A stretch of DNA of 14,422 bases from CAXGUU01 sp964012875 (GTDB lineage Bacteria; Pseudomonadota; Gammaproteobacteria; Ga0077536), in the NCBI GenBank assembly GCA_964012875.1, contig CAXGUU010000048.1, forward strand, positions 1 through 14,422. Direction: 5' to 3'. This document shows positions 13,735-14,422 of this stretch, piece after piece (position 1 is the first letter of the stretch; each line of letters begins with the position of its first letter). Under the pieces are notes generated by a model that had not been told where the DNA came from, made no database searches, and worked only from the letters and a program-made list of their open reading frames with translations. A program made the translations under genes and the position numbers.

Positions 13735-13919
13735 GAAGCGGTCTCAAAAATAATTGCGGTAGCTATGCTTTTCAGGCCCAACCCGGAGGGCCGATAGCCG
13801 TTTTCGCGCATTTGTGTGTTGCTTGTCACTCATTTGGCCATGCTAAACCAGGTTCCTCGCGCCTTGAACCGCACGAAGACAGACATCGGCGCTACCGCGA
13901 TTATTTTTGCGACCGTTTC
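13735..13919. repeat. Terminal-inverted-repeat (MITE-like) element, copy 2, 185 bp
   Basis: The 29-bp terminal inverted repeats (13735-13763 and 13891-13919) match at 26 of 29 positions. The left arm begins GAAGCGGTCTCAAAAATAAT, identical to copy 1. The 29-nt core block at 13767-13795 is exactly shared with copy 1, and the rest is clearly homologous with scattered substitutions. It lacks the nested insert of copy 1. It fills nearly the whole gap between the lytic transglycosylase gene and the NDUFA9-like gene. Its right end provides the last base of the transglycosylase TAG stop. No transposase or clear target-site duplication is seen. Confidence 0.85.
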
Positions 13920-14422
13920 TAACCGCATTGGCCGGCACTTTGATTTCGTGGCGGCACGGCGGAAAGGTTAGCGGCCATTTTCGTGATTGGTCGCTGTAGC
14001 CGCCATTCGTAAACTGCGGCGTAAAAATAGGCACGACGCACGTAACGGCGTGTTTCCTGCAATGGAATCGACTCAATCCAGATTTCCGCGTCTTCGCATT
14101 GTTGGGTGCGCCAGCGGCGCACCCGATGCGGTCCGGCATTGTAAGCCGCGGCAGTCATTGCGAAATGCCCGTTGTAACGGCTGGCTAAATGAGCGAGGTA
14201 AGCGCTGCCGAGCGAAATATTGGTTTTCGGCGAGTAGAGTTCTTTTGCGCTACCCAGCTTTGTACCGGTTCGTCTGGCCGTTTCACGAGCCGTTGCCGGC
14301 ATCAGTTGCATCAACCCGAGTGCACCTGCTGGCGAGCGGGCGTCCGTGGTGAAGGCGCTTTCTGAGCGCATGATGGCAAATATTCTGGCGGGATCAAGGT
14401 TGCGGCGCGCGGCGTATTCATC
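13919..14422 (-). CDS. slt: Soluble lytic murein transglycosylase (Slt type), C-terminal part, cut by window edge
   Basis: Slt cleaves the MurNAc-GlcNAc bond of peptidoglycan, forming 1,6-anhydro-MurNAc ends in the periplasm. The visible 167 codons hold the catalytic SLT domain: FAIMRSESAFTTDARSPAGA with the catalytic Glu in the ESA motif, then GLMQLMPATARETA, NISLGSAYLAHLASRYNGHF, AAAYNAGPHRVRRW and ESIPLQETRRYVRRAYFYAA. All are typical of the Slt70 branch. The N-terminal helical ring domain lies off the window. The reading frame is open through the right edge, so the internal ATG at 14371 is not the start. The TAG stop lies at the boundary of repeat copy 2, and the C-terminus is of normal length, so the repeat did not truncate it noticeably. 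Confidence 0.93.
   Translation of the reverse strand, partial: DEYAARRNLDPARIFAIMRSESAFTTDARSPAGALGLMQLMPATARETARRTGTKLGSAKELYSPKTNISLGSAYLAHLASRYNGHFAMTAAAYNAGPHRVRRWRTQQCEDAEIWIESIPLQETRRYVRRAYFYAAVYEWRLQRPITKMAANLSAVPPRNQSAGQCG

Noticed and set aside
13715..13747. 11-codon extension of the NDUFA9-like gene from a TTG inside repeat copy 2
   Set aside because: The extension is repeat sequence; the Rossmann N-terminus MNKTVAIIGGSG begins at the ATG at 13714.
1..14422. CRISPR array, tRNA, rRNA, phage or plasmid genes
   Set aside because: No regularly spaced short repeats, cloverleaf, rRNA-like stretch or mobility gene was seen on either strand.

Overview
The window looks like a chromosomal housekeeping region of a non-enteric gammaproteobacterium. 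The evidence is the order rpoD, dnaG, yqeY, rpsU (one strand), then tsaD, plsY, folB, a folK-like gene and cca. As far as I recall, this matches the corresponding Pseudomonas neighbourhood closely. Base composition is moderately GC-rich, and alternative start codons (TTG, GTG) are used. I see no rRNA, tRNA, CRISPR array, integrase or transposase.

Layout. 1-3506 (minus strand) is the macromolecular-synthesis cluster read rpsU, yqeY, dnaG, rpoD: translation, priming of replication, and the primary sigma factor (cut by the left edge). tsaD (tRNA t6A synthesis) diverges from rpsU at 3658. plsY (phospholipid synthesis) converges on tsaD. Next comes a 266-bp element with terminal inverted repeats, ending 3 nt before the plsY start. 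folB and a divergent folK-like gene (pterin/folate branch) overlap by 8 bp and are followed by a short lipoprotein gene. A pteridine-reductase-like SDR gene lies on the opposite strand. A MidA/NDUFAF7-type methyltransferase gene overlaps uppP (undecaprenyl-PP phosphatase) by 4 bp, then comes an exported MsrA. A degenerate cyclase-homology/FHA protein gene with a damaged C-terminus converges on cca (CCA-adding enzyme). cca is preceded on the same strand by an NDUFA9-like atypical SDR gene. A second, 185-bp copy of the terminal-inverted-repeat element separates that gene from the 3' part of a soluble lytic transglycosylase gene at the right edge.

Most genes are ordinary core genes. The unusual material is: (i) two diverged copies of a MITE-like or structured intergenic element, whose inner arms differ between copies by paired changes and whose same end abuts the start of a minus-strand gene in both cases; (ii) an SDR/pteridine reductase whose Rossmann motif has no upstream ATG/GTG/TTG in frame; (iii) a FolK-like protein lacking two residues usual in HPPK; (iv) a cyclase/FHA protein lacking catalytic residues, with a recognisable FHA tail left in another frame. 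I did not find a clear new defence or mobile system; the repeat family is the best candidate for something undescribed.
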